NCBI GenBank assembly: GCA_947366545.1
Contig: CANBAL010000010.1
Coordinates: 1 to 39,501 of the forward strand
DNA length: 39,501 nt
DNA from: an uncultured Clostridia bacterium
GTDB lineage: Bacteria > Bacillota > Clostridia > Christensenellales > UBA1242
Direction of reading: 5' to 3'
The number at the start of each line of letters is the position of its first letter. Position 1 is the first letter of the stretch. This document shows, piece after piece, positions 1 through 8,191 of this stretch. The notes beneath the pieces are model-generated. The model did not search any database. It was not told the origin of the DNA and saw only the letters and a program-made list of their open reading frames with translations. Made by a program: the position numbers and the translations under genes.

Positions 1-298
1 CTAAAACAAGTTTTTTGGCTTCCTCTTCGGTAAGGCCTTTTTCTTTCCTCTTTTTATACAAACTTTTTGCTAGTTGCTCAGTAAAAGGAAAAGTTTTTGG
101 ATTGACTATATCAAAATTTATAAGTTTTTTATCTCTTAAAATTAACGCGCTTTCATCACCGATAAGCAGCGGTTTTGCAAGGCGTTTTTTCGCAATATAT
201 TTAACGGCCTCTATCGTCCTATCGCTGAAGCCAGCCTCTGGAAACACTATCGTCTTTTCGGCCGCCCTCGCCCTTTTATATAATTTCTTAATTTTCAT
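1..298 (-). CDS. pta: Phosphate acetyltransferase / phosphotransacetylase family, N-terminal part (runs off the window edge)
   Basis: Minus-strand translation from ATG at 298 is open to the edge: MKIKKLYKRARAAEKTIVFPEAGFSDRTIEAVKYIAKKRLAKPLLIGDE..., typical of the PTA/PTB N-terminus. The + strand ORF 15..371 is its antisense. Confidence 0.8.
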   Translation of the reverse strand, partial: MKIKKLYKRARAAEKTIVFPEAGFSDRTIEAVKYIAKKRLAKPLLIGDESALILRDKKLINFDIVNPKTFPFTEQLAKSLYKKRKEKGLTEEEAKKLVL

Positions 299-391
299 TA
301 TTTACCTTCTTAATTTTATTTTTTCAACATATTTTATGTTAGGTGATTACGAATTTAAGTATATATTATAGGAGTTTTACTGTCAAATAAT

Positions 392-1315
392 ATGAGGTCA
401 TTTTTGAAAAATTATCGCTTTTTTCTTTCTATTTTCATTATCTACATTATCATTTCGATGGTGATTTCTCCCTCCCTTTATATTCAGGAAACTTTGGCGG
501 GAATTAATGCTTGGGCATTAAATGTGTTACCAAGTGTGCTACCTTTTATATTCTTTACGAAAGTGCTTTCTTCCCTCGGCAGCATTGAAAAGATTTCGTG
601 CTTTATGCCTATGCAAAAGTTATATCGCACACCTAGTGTTTCAGGGTATGTGTTTTTGATGAGTATTATTTCTGGTTACCCTGTAGGAGCCAAGATGACT
701 TGTGACCTCTATCTATCTGGCAAGGTGTCCCGCGAAGAGGCTTTTAGAATGACCGCTTTTTGCTCAACTTCGGGTCCCATGTTTATAATCGGTGCGGTGG
801 GAGTGGGAATGCTGCTTTCACCTAGGGCGGGCTACATTATTTTAATCGCACACATATTTGGTGCGATAATCAATGGTTTCCTTTATCGAAAGGTGAAGGC
901 CGCGGAACTCCCCCGCGAAAATAGTGAAGTGGACAAGGCTGGCTCTGATATTGGCAGCATGGTGCTTGACAGTGCGTTAAGTATTATTTCAGTGGGGGCA
1001 ATTATTGCCATTTTCTTTGTTGTGATAACCTCGCTTTCCCCTATTCTTTCCTTCCTTCCTACGCCTATCTCATCAATACTTGCGGGGCTTATTGAAATAA
1101 CACGAGGATGCAAAGATATTGCTCTTGCCATGCCCACGGGCCTCGCCATACCCGCATGCAGTTTTATTATAAGTTTTGGAGGAGTTTCCACCATGCTGCA
1201 ATCACTCACAATGCTGGGCAAAATAAAAATGCCGATATGGTTGTTCGCTCTTCAAAAGTTCACACACGCCATACTGGCACTTATAATTTCTTGTTTTTTA
1301 GTCGTTATCTTCTAA
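392..1315 (+). CDS. ylbJ: YlbJ-like sporulation integral membrane protein (nucleoside-recognition/Gate domain)
   Basis: 307 aa polytopic membrane protein; INAWALNVLPSVLPFIFFTKVL, ISGYPVGAKM, CSTSGPMFIIGAVGVGML motifs; next to pta as in many Clostridia. Confidence 0.8.
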   Translation: MRSFLKNYRFFLSIFIIYIIISMVISPSLYIQETLAGINAWALNVLPSVLPFIFFTKVLSSLGSIEKISCFMPMQKLYRTPSVSGYVFLMSIISGYPVGAKMTCDLYLSGKVSREEAFRMTAFCSTSGPMFIIGAVGVGMLLSPRAGYIILIAHIFGAIINGFLYRKVKAAELPRENSEVDKAGSDIGSMVLDSALSIISVGAIIAIFFVVITSLSPILSFLPTPISSILAGLIEITRGCKDIALAMPTGLAIPACSFIISFGGVSTMLQSLTMLGKIKMPIWLFALQKFTHAILALIISCFLVVIF

Positions 1316-2143
1316 GGCATTTATATATCTTTCAATATTCTCTTCAAGTTCCCTAACAAGATACTTTATACTTTTAACGCCCTTACTTGCATACTTTAAA
1401 CCATAGGTTAAAGCCCTGAGCATATCAAGGTCTTGGTCTGCTGATGCCATGATGATTGCGTAACAAATCATCAAGAGTTCCTCAGTATGACTATCGCGTC
1501 TCATACTTTCAAGTTCATCAAGCATTTGACCACATATTCTTTGACATACCACGCAAAGTTTTTCAAGCCCAACTAAACTGTCTACCCTATTTAAATTTCT
1601 TACGGTTGGAAATTTCAATATCTTGTTTGCCATTTCCTCGTCCATATAAACAGGTTGTTTATCCTCTGGTTTTGTCTCCTCTTGGGTTTCTCCGGCCTTT
1701 TCTGGCTTTGGACTTGCAAGGTCAATTTTTGGATAGCCAAAGGCCTCGGCAATAAGATTTCTAAATGGAATAATCATAAGGCTGATAAATCTCTTATATG
1801 GATTATCCCCTTCATCAGAGAAAAATCTTTTTACAAATTCCATAAAGTTGATTTTACCTACATTGATATCAGCAAGTGTACAGAACACAAGCGCGATTAT
1901 CTTAAACTCCTCATCAGGCATGATACATAAAAATTTGCCGCCTGTCGCTTGTACAAAGGCTTTGCCCATTTCACGATCACGATTAAAATGCTCCATACAT
2001 TCAGCAACAAGAGAGTAAACCTCAGGTGTCTCGGCAAGAAGACCTAGCACCTTTTGTATCTTATTCTCCGCAACTAAAAACTTCCCTGTGATAAGTTCAT
2101 CACATGAGGACAAAAATTTCTCTATATTTTCATTATTTGCCAT
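1298..2143 (-). CDS. Conserved hypothetical protein (~281 aa), no recognised domain
   Basis: Long ORF; start at MANNENIEK (2143) preceded by an SD-like AGAAGGGGTAGAG; mostly helical, with a charged linker PKPEKAGETQEETKPEDKQP. Confidence 0.7.
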   Translation of the reverse strand: MANNENIEKFLSSCDELITGKFLVAENKIQKVLGLLAETPEVYSLVAECMEHFNRDREMGKAFVQATGGKFLCIMPDEEFKIIALVFCTLADINVGKINFMEFVKRFFSDEGDNPYKRFISLMIIPFRNLIAEAFGYPKIDLASPKPEKAGETQEETKPEDKQPVYMDEEMANKILKFPTVRNLNRVDSLVGLEKLCVVCQRICGQMLDELESMRRDSHTEELLMICYAIIMASADQDLDMLRALTYGLKYASKGVKSIKYLVRELEENIERYINALEDND

Positions 2144-2248
2144 CTCTACCCCTTCTTTTTTATAGTTTAACACAACTATTTAATTTAACAAAACATTTTT
2201 TTAAGAAAAAAATTTGCAACTTTTGCATTTTCATGTTAGAATAGCGTA

Positions 2249-2806
2249 ATGGAAAAAATACTTACAGAAAAAGAACAACTGATTTTAGACAAACTTGTAA
2301 TGCTGTTTGTACTCGATAAGATGGAAATTCCTCTTACCGAGGACTCTATTTTGGACATTTGTAGCGTGAAAAACGAGTGGATTAAAAACTACATGGACTG
2401 CAAGGCCATTATTCACGACCTTACACAGTCTAAACTTCTTTATAAACTTGGCAATCTTGAACAAGGCAAAGAACTTTTTTCACTAACCTATGAAGGAAGA
2501 GAATGCCTCTCCTACCTTTACAGGCGGATTCCTTTCTCTCTGCGTGAAAATATTTCACAATATCTTCAAATAAACAAACTTAATGTAAAATCTTCACAAG
2601 AGTATACCGCCACCTACAACAAAAATGATGACGGCTCCTACAATGTTATTCTTAGAATTTATGAGCCGCTTATAACCGTGCCTATGTTTGAACTTAAAAT
2701 TAAGGCCCCCTCCCGTCAATCCGCAAACGAGGCAATACACAAGTGGAAAACAAGTGCGCCTGCGATTTATGAGTCCATATACGAAAAGTTGATTAACATC
2801 GATTAA
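2249..2806 (+). CDS. DUF4364-like protein
   Basis: 185 aa; winged-helix-like N-terminus (EKEQLILDKLVMLFVLDKMEIPLTEDSI) and overall pattern as in clostridial DUF4364 proteins; followed by a strong terminator. Confidence 0.7.
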   Translation: MEKILTEKEQLILDKLVMLFVLDKMEIPLTEDSILDICSVKNEWIKNYMDCKAIIHDLTQSKLLYKLGNLEQGKELFSLTYEGRECLSYLYRRIPFSLRENISQYLQINKLNVKSSQEYTATYNKNDDGSYNVILRIYEPLITVPMFELKIKAPSRQSANEAIHKWKTSAPAIYESIYEKLINID

Positions 2807-2834
2807 AAAGCACACCGATTGGTGTGCTTTTTTA
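2805..2834 (+). terminator. Rho-independent terminator
   Basis: AAAAAGCACACC-GATT-GGTGTGCTTTTTT directly after the DUF4364 stop; could act in both directions. Confidence 0.85.
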
Positions 2835-2838
2835 TTTT

Positions 2839-2866
2839 AGATTTCTCCGCTTCGGTCGAAATGACA
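2839..2866 (+). repeat. Dispersed hairpin repeat, copy a
   Basis: AGATTTCTCCGCTTCGGTCGAAATGACA; 28 nt identical to copy b at 3481-3508. Confidence 0.9.
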
Positions 2867-2917
2867 GGGGTGGAGTTGATTTGAATAAAAAAATGTAGGA
2901 AATTAGATAAAAAACAT

Positions 2918-2990
2918 CCGCTTGAAAAGTTGCGACAAATCGCCAAGCCTTGCTGCGATTTCGTTTGGTCGCAAGAGGCAAACCAAGCGG
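2918..2990. other. Nested three-stem hairpin element, non-coding
   Basis: Perfect 7-bp arms: CCGCTTG(2918-2924)/CAAGCGG(2984-2990); TTGCGAC(2930-2936)/GTCGCAA(2968-2974); AAATCGC(2937-2943)/GCGATTT(2955-2961). Confidence 0.75.
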
Positions 2991-3030
2991 TAGGGTCGGA
3001 AAAATTTATGCTAGTAAATTTTGAGACCAA

Positions 3031-3915
3031 TTAGCTTGTGTGCAGCCTCAATTTGTCAATCTCGGCACGCGCAAGTGCGTCACAGCGATTATTGAGTGCG
3101 TTATCGGCATGTCCCTTCACTTTATGCCATGACACGCTATGTCTTTGGGTTTGAACAAGAAGGCGTTTCCACAAATCTATATTCTGCACCTCTTTCTTAC
3201 CGCTGGTTTGCCAGTTATTCTTCTGCCATGAGCCTATCCAATCCTCGACAAAGGCGTTGACTACATAAGCAGAGTCGCTGTAAACCTCCACCTCGCAAGG
3301 CTCTTTTATCTTTTCTAGGCCTACAATTACCGCCATGAGTTCCATACGATTATTGGTGGTTTCTTTCTCTCCGCCTGAAATCTCCTTCTCTTGATTTCCA
3401 TACCTTAGTATTCCTGCCCAGCCGCCAAGTCCTGGGTTACCAGAGCAAGCACCGTCAGTATACAAAACTATTTTGGGAGAAGATTTCTCCGCTTCGGTCG
3501 AAATGACAGAACGAGAGTTTGTCGGCGTGGTAGAAATTCTTAATTTCTCTGCCAAGGCCTTTAAATCATTTCCTATCTTCGGATAGGTTTTATAAATATC
3601 TTTTCCATCCCCTTTTCGGCGTGGAAATACATGCATATGAAAGTGTGGCACAAGTTCGTTCACATTCATAAGATTAACGCTATCGTAACCGCATTTTTCA
3701 GTATAATGTTTTGAAACTAGTTGCACTGTTTCCATGACATGAGCCAAATCCTTCTTTGGGCAATCAATAACATTATGGCAGTGCTTTTTTGGAATAACGA
3801 GAGTATGCCCCTCTATATCATCAGCAATATCTAAAAAAGCAAGAGTATAATCATCCTCAAAGATTTTATAACTTGGGATTTCACCTTTTACTATTTTACA
3901 AAATATACAATCCAT
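3031..3915 (-). CDS. HIT family hydrolase fused to RNase HI
   Basis: N-terminus MDCIFCKIVKGEIPSYKI...HFHMHVFPR (HIT motif), C-terminus IVLYTDGACSGNPGLGGWAGILRYG...NNRMELMAVIVGL...SDSAYVV...HADN (RNase HI DEDD); junction contains the repeat-encoded VISTEAEKS. Confidence 0.9.
   Translation of the reverse strand: MDCIFCKIVKGEIPSYKIFEDDYTLAFLDIADDIEGHTLVIPKKHCHNVIDCPKKDLAHVMETVQLVSKHYTEKCGYDSVNLMNVNELVPHFHMHVFPRRKGDGKDIYKTYPKIGNDLKALAEKLRISTTPTNSRSVISTEAEKSSPKIVLYTDGACSGNPGLGGWAGILRYGNQEKEISGGEKETTNNRMELMAVIVGLEKIKEPCEVEVYSDSAYVVNAFVEDWIGSWQKNNWQTSGKKEVQNIDLWKRLLVQTQRHSVSWHKVKGHADNALNNRCDALARAEIDKLRLHTS
3481..3508 (+). repeat. Dispersed hairpin repeat, copy b (inside the HIT-RNase HI ORF)
   Basis: Same 28 nt AGATTTCTCCGCTTCGGTCGAAATGACA as copy a; read in-frame on the minus strand as VISTEAEKS. 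Confidence 0.9.
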
Positions 3916-3998
3916 GTTAGACCTCGTGTTCTTATTATAGCAAAGATTTTTATTTTCGCAAACACATTTGAGGCTAGAAAAGAATAAAGAATATTGAG

Positions 3999-4631
3999 GT
4001 GAAAATTTTGAAAAACAAACCTAAACTTTTGGACAGAAAATCTGTCCATATATATAATTGTGTGTTTGGCAAGGATGTTGTTATTCATGGCAATGTGCAA
4101 CTAACAAACTGTGAAATTGGTGACGGCGTGCATATTTTCTCTGGCTGCGAAATTTATGACAGCATGATTGGCAGTGGCAGTACGGTGAAATGCAGCATCA
4201 TTGAAAAATCTATTATTGGAAAAAACAACCAAATTGGCCCCTTCACTCACCTGCGCCCAAACTCTAAGACCTGCGACAATGTGAAACTTGGGAATTTTGT
4301 AGAAGTTAAAAACTCCATTCTGCATGACGGCGTGAAGGCAAATCATCTTGCCTACATAGGAGACTGCGAAATTGGAGAAAACACCAACATTGGTTGCGGT
4401 GCCATTTTTGTTAACTACAACGGAAAAATTAAGCAAAAGTGCAAGGTGGGCAAAAACTGCTTTATTGGCAGCAATGTGAATGTTATTGCACCTATTGAGA
4501 TTGCTGACGGCAGTTACATTTGTGCTGGCACCACTATTACTGAGGACACAAAGCCTGACGATTTTGTTATTGGAAGAGTTGTGCCTTCGGTAAAGCCAGA
4601 ACGCGCGAAAAAATACAGAAAGGAGAACTAA
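3999..4631 (+). CDS. Left-handed beta-helix acetyltransferase corresponding to the GlmU C-terminal domain only
   Basis: GPFTHLRPNS...GNFVEVKNS...KANHLAYIGDCEIGENTNIGCGAIFVNYNG matches the GlmU acetyltransferase domain; no N-terminal uridyltransferase region. Start GTG 3999 or TTG 4008 (SD GAGGTGA favours 4008); abuts glmM. Confidence 0.85.
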   Translation: MKILKNKPKLLDRKSVHIYNCVFGKDVVIHGNVQLTNCEIGDGVHIFSGCEIYDSMIGSGSTVKCSIIEKSIIGKNNQIGPFTHLRPNSKTCDNVKLGNFVEVKNSILHDGVKANHLAYIGDCEIGENTNIGCGAIFVNYNGKIKQKCKVGKNCFIGSNVNVIAPIEIADGSYICAGTTITEDTKPDDFVIGRVVPSVKPERAKKYRKEN

Positions 4632-5942
4632 ATGGGAATATATTTTGGAACAGACGGAATACGCGGTATTGCTTGCCGAGACCTCTCAACCGAAATTGCA
4701 CAAAAACTGGGAAACAGTCTTGGCCAGAAAAAACAATGTGCAAAAATAGTCATAGGACGAGATACGCGGGTTTCGGGAGGTGTACTAACCTCTGCTTTTG
4801 CTGTTGGGGCTATGCTGGCTGGGGCAAATGTGATTGATGTGGGAATTGTTACCACCCCTTGCGTTGCACTTCTTGTGCAAAAATTTAATGCAGACTACGG
4901 GGTTATGGTATCGGCCTCACATAACCCACCAGAATATAACGGCTTAAAAGTATTTGGCAGTGACGGACGAAAGTTAAACGAAAAAGAAGAAGCAGAACTT
5001 GAAGAAATATTTTCCTCTCCCCTCGTATGCCCTAAACTGGGACAATTTTCTTATAGCAAAGACGGTGTGAAAATTTACGAAAAACATTTAGAGAATGTGA
5101 CAAGTTTAGACTTTAAAGAAATGAAAATTGCACTTGACTGCTCAAACGGTGCCTCATACAAAATTGCTAAAAAAGTGTTTAAATCGCTGGGTGCAGTTGT
5201 TGTAACTACTGGGGCAAGCGGTAATGGTGAAAAAATAAACGAAGGATGCGGGAGTTTACATATAGAAAACTTACAGCGTCTTATGAAAACATCAGGTGCA
5301 GATGTCGGCTTTGCTTTTGACGGTGACGCCGACAGAATTATTGCGGTGGATGATAGTCTCACAGTATTTGACGGCGACAAACTTATCTATATTCTAGCCA
5401 AGTACCTTAAAGGCAAGGGCGAACTTAAAAACAACACCGTGGTTGGCACAAGTCACACCAACAGCGGCATTTGTCGTGCGCTTGAAAAAAACAAAATTAA
5501 CATGGTGAGAACTGATATTGGCGACAAATATGTTATTGAGGCTATGGAAAACATGAACCTTAGTTTAGGCGGCGAGCAGTCAGGTCATATTATTCTCTCC
5601 TCTTATGCGACAACTGGTGACGGCGTTTTAACAGCAATTAAACTTAGCGAAATAATTAAAGAAAGTGGCAAAAACCTTAATGAACTTTTTGATGCAAAAC
5701 TTTATCCTCAGGAAAACCGCACATACAAGACGAGCGACAAGTTACGCATCATTAACAACGAACTTCTGGCGCAGGAAATTAAAAGTATACAAAACAAGTT
5801 GCCACTTTCTGCAAGAATTTTAGTGCGAGCAAGCGGCACCGAACCGAAAATCCGCATTATGGTGGAAACTACAAGCGAAGATGATGCAATTAAATATGCG
5901 GATGAACTGCTTTCTATCATGAAAAAAATTGATAATCACTAA
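4632..5942 (+). CDS. glmM: Phosphoglucosamine mutase
   Basis: MGIYFGTDGIRGIA, VMVSASHNPPEYNGLKVFG (catalytic Ser loop), AFDGDADRIIAVD, RASGTEPKIRIMVE. Confidence 0.97.
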   Translation: MGIYFGTDGIRGIACRDLSTEIAQKLGNSLGQKKQCAKIVIGRDTRVSGGVLTSAFAVGAMLAGANVIDVGIVTTPCVALLVQKFNADYGVMVSASHNPPEYNGLKVFGSDGRKLNEKEEAELEEIFSSPLVCPKLGQFSYSKDGVKIYEKHLENVTSLDFKEMKIALDCSNGASYKIAKKVFKSLGAVVVTTGASGNGEKINEGCGSLHIENLQRLMKTSGADVGFAFDGDADRIIAVDDSLTVFDGDKLIYILAKYLKGKGELKNNTVVGTSHTNSGICRALEKNKINMVRTDIGDKYVIEAMENMNLSLGGEQSGHIILSSYATTGDGVLTAIKLSEIIKESGKNLNELFDAKLYPQENRTYKTSDKLRIINNELLAQEIKSIQNKLPLSARILVRASGTEPKIRIMVETTSEDDAIKYADELLSIMKKIDNH

Positions 5943-6008
5943 ATTTGTCTTGATTTTATTTGTTTTTTCTATACTTTTATAGTATCATTACCATAGGAGG
6001 AAAGTGAA

Positions 6009-6236
6009 ATGGCAAAGAAATCAAGCAAAGATTATTTTGGACTTGGAAGAGTTGTAAGCCTTATTCTTGCAATCATTCCAGTTACTGCATGGCTACTTGG
6101 TGCTTTTACTAGATTTAGTGAAGGCAAGTTTGTTGCAGGTCTTATTCGCTTAATTTTCGGTTTTAACATCGTTTGGATTGTTGACTTAGTCCTTATGATT
6201 GTTAAAGGCAGAATTTGGCGTTTACTTAACTGCTAA
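6009..6236 (+). CDS. Small membrane protein, hypothetical
   Basis: 75 aa with two hydrophobic helices; strong SD ATAGGAGGAAAG; followed by a terminator. Confidence 0.75.
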   Translation: MAKKSSKDYFGLGRVVSLILAIIPVTAWLLGAFTRFSEGKFVAGLIRLIFGFNIVWIVDLVLMIVKGRIWRLLNC

Positions 6237-6243
6237 GGCAAAT

Positions 6244-6269
6244 AAAAACTGGCATCAGCCAGTTTTTTA
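6244..6269. terminator. Rho-independent terminator between convergent genes
   Basis: AAAAACTGGC-ATCA-GCCAGTTTTTT. Confidence 0.85.
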
Positions 6270-6273
6270 TCGT

Positions 6274-6753
6274 CTATTTTTCGACAACCCCCTTAATGTG
6301 AATACCTAAAAGTTCAAGATAATAGTATTCTTCTAAGGGTTTATTAAGTGCATCATTAGAGTGGGCGGAAACATATATTCTCTCCCCCTCTTTTTTTGTA
6401 ATTATCACGGTGTGATTAAAATGCGTGGGATTTTGCCGCAGCTGTATGATATCACCTATCTCGAGGTTTTCTACTGGGGCAATTTCGCCGATGACCCCTA
6501 TTCCGCTCTGCCGTAACAAAAACCTATTGAGATATTGTACACTCGTCCAACTGGGTGAGCGATTAAAGGAATTGATATAAAACCAACCATAATATTTATT
6601 ATAGTTCATTACCCCACTACCAGCGTAAAGGCATTGTGAAATAAAGTTGGTGCAGTCGCCACCTATTCCCGCAAAGTGATAATATTTTGGGTTTGCACTT
6701 AGCGCCCACCTCTCAGCATAGGCAACAGCGGAATTTCGATCATATTGTTTCAT
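6274..6753 (-). CDS. Amidase-domain (NlpC/P60-like) protein
   Basis: YDRNSAVAYAERWALSANPKYYHFAGIGGDCTNFISQCLYAGSGVMNY...HTVIITKKEG; Cys in GGDCTNFISQ; start at MKQYDRN (6753). Confidence 0.8.
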   Translation of the reverse strand: MKQYDRNSAVAYAERWALSANPKYYHFAGIGGDCTNFISQCLYAGSGVMNYNKYYGWFYINSFNRSPSWTSVQYLNRFLLRQSGIGVIGEIAPVENLEIGDIIQLRQNPTHFNHTVIITKKEGERIYVSAHSNDALNKPLEEYYYLELLGIHIKGVVEK

Positions 6754-6801
6754 AACAATTTTATATGCGAAAAACGGGCTGAAAGACAATAAAAAAAGCG
6801 G

Positions 6802-7443
6802 TTAAACCGCTTCGTCTTCTTGACTTGCAAGTTCTACCGCATCGTTTTTAACATAGATACCGTCAATCTTGGTAAAAGGCAGGTTTTCTTGTTTCTTGAT
6901 TTCTTTTATTACAATACACTCTGTTTTGCCACCCTCGGCAAGTTCAAAATCATCTTCATAAGTATATATTGGATGATTTGCGACATCAAAAGCATGCTCT
7001 TCAATATTGATTACCTCAAAGCCAGCAGACTTATAAAATGCCCTTGCCCTTTTATCTAGTTCTTCTTCCGATACATAGCGATTGTAATCTCTATCAGTGG
7101 AAAGTTGTATTGGATGATACTCTCCACGAATTACCCAGCCTACATAATCTTGCAAGGCATAGTTTAAAATATCATTTAGGTTTGACGCTACACCTTTGCC
7201 ACGATAGTCTTGATAGGTGTAAACCTCACCCAAGAAAAGTCTATTGTTTGGATGAAAATGTACATTTATATACCCCGTTGCATGCCCCTCTAAGGTATAT
7301 GAATGTATTGAAAACATTGTTTTTACCTTTCTTAAATAAGCAATATGCAAATTATTATCCTTATCTTTGAAAACAAAGATATCTTTTACAAAATTATCAT
7401 TTCGTCTAAAACTATTTGCTATTGAAATTAATTTGTTTTTCAT
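6802..7443 (-). CDS. GNAT-like N-acetyltransferase
   Basis: GEVYTYQDYRGKGVASNLNDILNYAL (acetyl-CoA loop), RARAFYKSAGFEVI. Confidence 0.75.
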   Translation of the reverse strand: MKNKLISIANSFRRNDNFVKDIFVFKDKDNNLHIAYLRKVKTMFSIHSYTLEGHATGYINVHFHPNNRLFLGEVYTYQDYRGKGVASNLNDILNYALQDYVGWVIRGEYHPIQLSTDRDYNRYVSEEELDKRARAFYKSAGFEVINIEEHAFDVANHPIYTYEDDFELAEGGKTECIVIKEIKKQENLPFTKIDGIYVKNDAVELASQEDEAV

Positions 7444-7506
7444 AATTTAATTATACCTTATCGTTCTAACTTTTTCAAGAGTTTATTTATTTTTATTTAC
7501 AAATGA

Positions 7507-7535
7507 TTGATTTTTATAAACAAATACCTTATAAT
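7507..7535 (+). promoter_or_regulatory. sigma-A-type promoter of tRNA-Ser
   Basis: TTGATT (7507-7512), 17-nt spacer, TATAAT (7530-7535), 12 nt before the tRNA 5' end. Confidence 0.8.
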
Positions 7536-7547
7536 CTAAACTATGTT

Positions 7548-7636
7548 GCAGAGATGGCCGAGCGGTTTAAGGCGCACGCTTGGAAAGCGTGTGAGGTGAT
7601 AAGCCTCCGCAGGTTCGAATCCTGTTCTCTGCGCCA
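7548..7636 (+). tRNA. tRNA-Ser (anticodon GGA), CCA encoded
   Basis: Acceptor GCAGAGA/TCTCTGC, D-arm TGGCCGAGCGGTTTAAGGC, anticodon loop CTTGGAAA, long variable arm, T-loop GGTTCGAATCC, terminal GCCA. Confidence 0.97.
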
Positions 7637-7639
7637 AAA

Positions 7640-7668
7640 ATAAATACGCTAGGGACTAGCGTATTTCA
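7640..7668. terminator. Terminator hairpin T1 (near-duplicate of T2 at 8296-8326)
   Basis: AATACGCTAG-GGA-CTAGCGTATT, T-rich on both sides. Confidence 0.8.
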
Positions 7669-7911
7669 TTTTTTTAATTCTTTATACAAATCCTTAATTA
7701 TCTCCCACGAAATGTCATCAACACTTTCTACCTTATAATATTCTTTTAATATTTGTATCGTTTCTGCATTCCCCCATAAATATCTATTCCTTATATACAT
7801 CCCCAATCCAAAATGCAAAGTGGCAATGTCTTTTACACTTTTATTTTCCATTATTTCTATAACCTCTGGATTTGATAATATTTCCGCTTTAATTTCTTTT
7901 AACTTGTTCAT
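7666..7911 (-). CDS. 81-aa hypothetical protein of HTH cassette 1 (possibly DUF6794-like)
   Basis: MNKLKEIKAEILSNPEVIEIMENKSVKDIATLHFGLGMYIRNRYLWGN...; own promoter TTGACA/TACAAT ending 6 nt before the ATG. DUF assignment is only a motif impression (HFGLGMYIRNRYLW). Confidence 0.75.
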   Translation of the reverse strand: MNKLKEIKAEILSNPEVIEIMENKSVKDIATLHFGLGMYIRNRYLWGNAETIQILKEYYKVESVDDISWEIIKDLYKELKK

Positions 7912-7924
7912 AATTATATTGTAT

Positions 7925-7940
7925 AAGCACCATGGTGCTT
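7925..7940. promoter_or_regulatory. Palindromic operator 1A
   Basis: AAGCACCATGGTGCTT, perfect 16-bp palindrome inside the -35/-10 spacer of the minus promoter (TTGACA = complement 7942-7947, TACAAT = complement 7918-7923). Confidence 0.8.
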
Positions 7941-7954
7941 ATGTCAAGAAAAAT

Positions 7955-7970
7955 AAGCACCTTTGTGCTT
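7955..7970. promoter_or_regulatory. Palindromic operator 1B
   Basis: AAGCAC-CTTT-GTGCTT, same half-sites as 1A, centre exactly 30 bp away. Confidence 0.8.
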
Positions 7971-7980
7971 AAATATTTAT

Positions 7981-8184
7981 ATGGAATTTAAAGATGTAAT
8001 TAGAGGGTTAAGATTAGAAAAAGGCTTGACACAAGAGGAGTTCGCAAAAGAGCTTCATGTAAGCATGTCTACAATTAACAAATGGGAGAATGGTAAGAAA
8101 AAGCCAAGTTATGATACAATAGTTTTCCTTTGTAAATATTTTAATATTTCGGCTGATATTTTATTGGGTTTAAAAGAATATTAG
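7981..8184 (+). CDS. XRE-family HTH transcriptional regulator (cassette 1)
   Basis: IRGLRLEKGLTQEEFAKELHVSMSTINKWENGKKKPSYDTIVFLCKYFNISADILLGLKEY; ATG at 7981 more likely than TTG at 7963; no SD visible. Confidence 0.9.
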   Translation: MEFKDVIRGLRLEKGLTQEEFAKELHVSMSTINKWENGKKKPSYDTIVFLCKYFNISADILLGLKEY

Positions 8185-8191
8185 AATAAAT

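Noticed and set aside
15-371. 118-aa + strand ORF
   Set aside because: Antisense to a clearly recognisable pta N-terminus on the minus strand.
2803-3030. 75-aa minus ORF ending in VISTEAEKS
   Set aside because: Runs through nested hairpins and repeat copy a and overlaps the terminator; composition and lack of an SD suggest a fortuitous ORF over a structured non-coding block.
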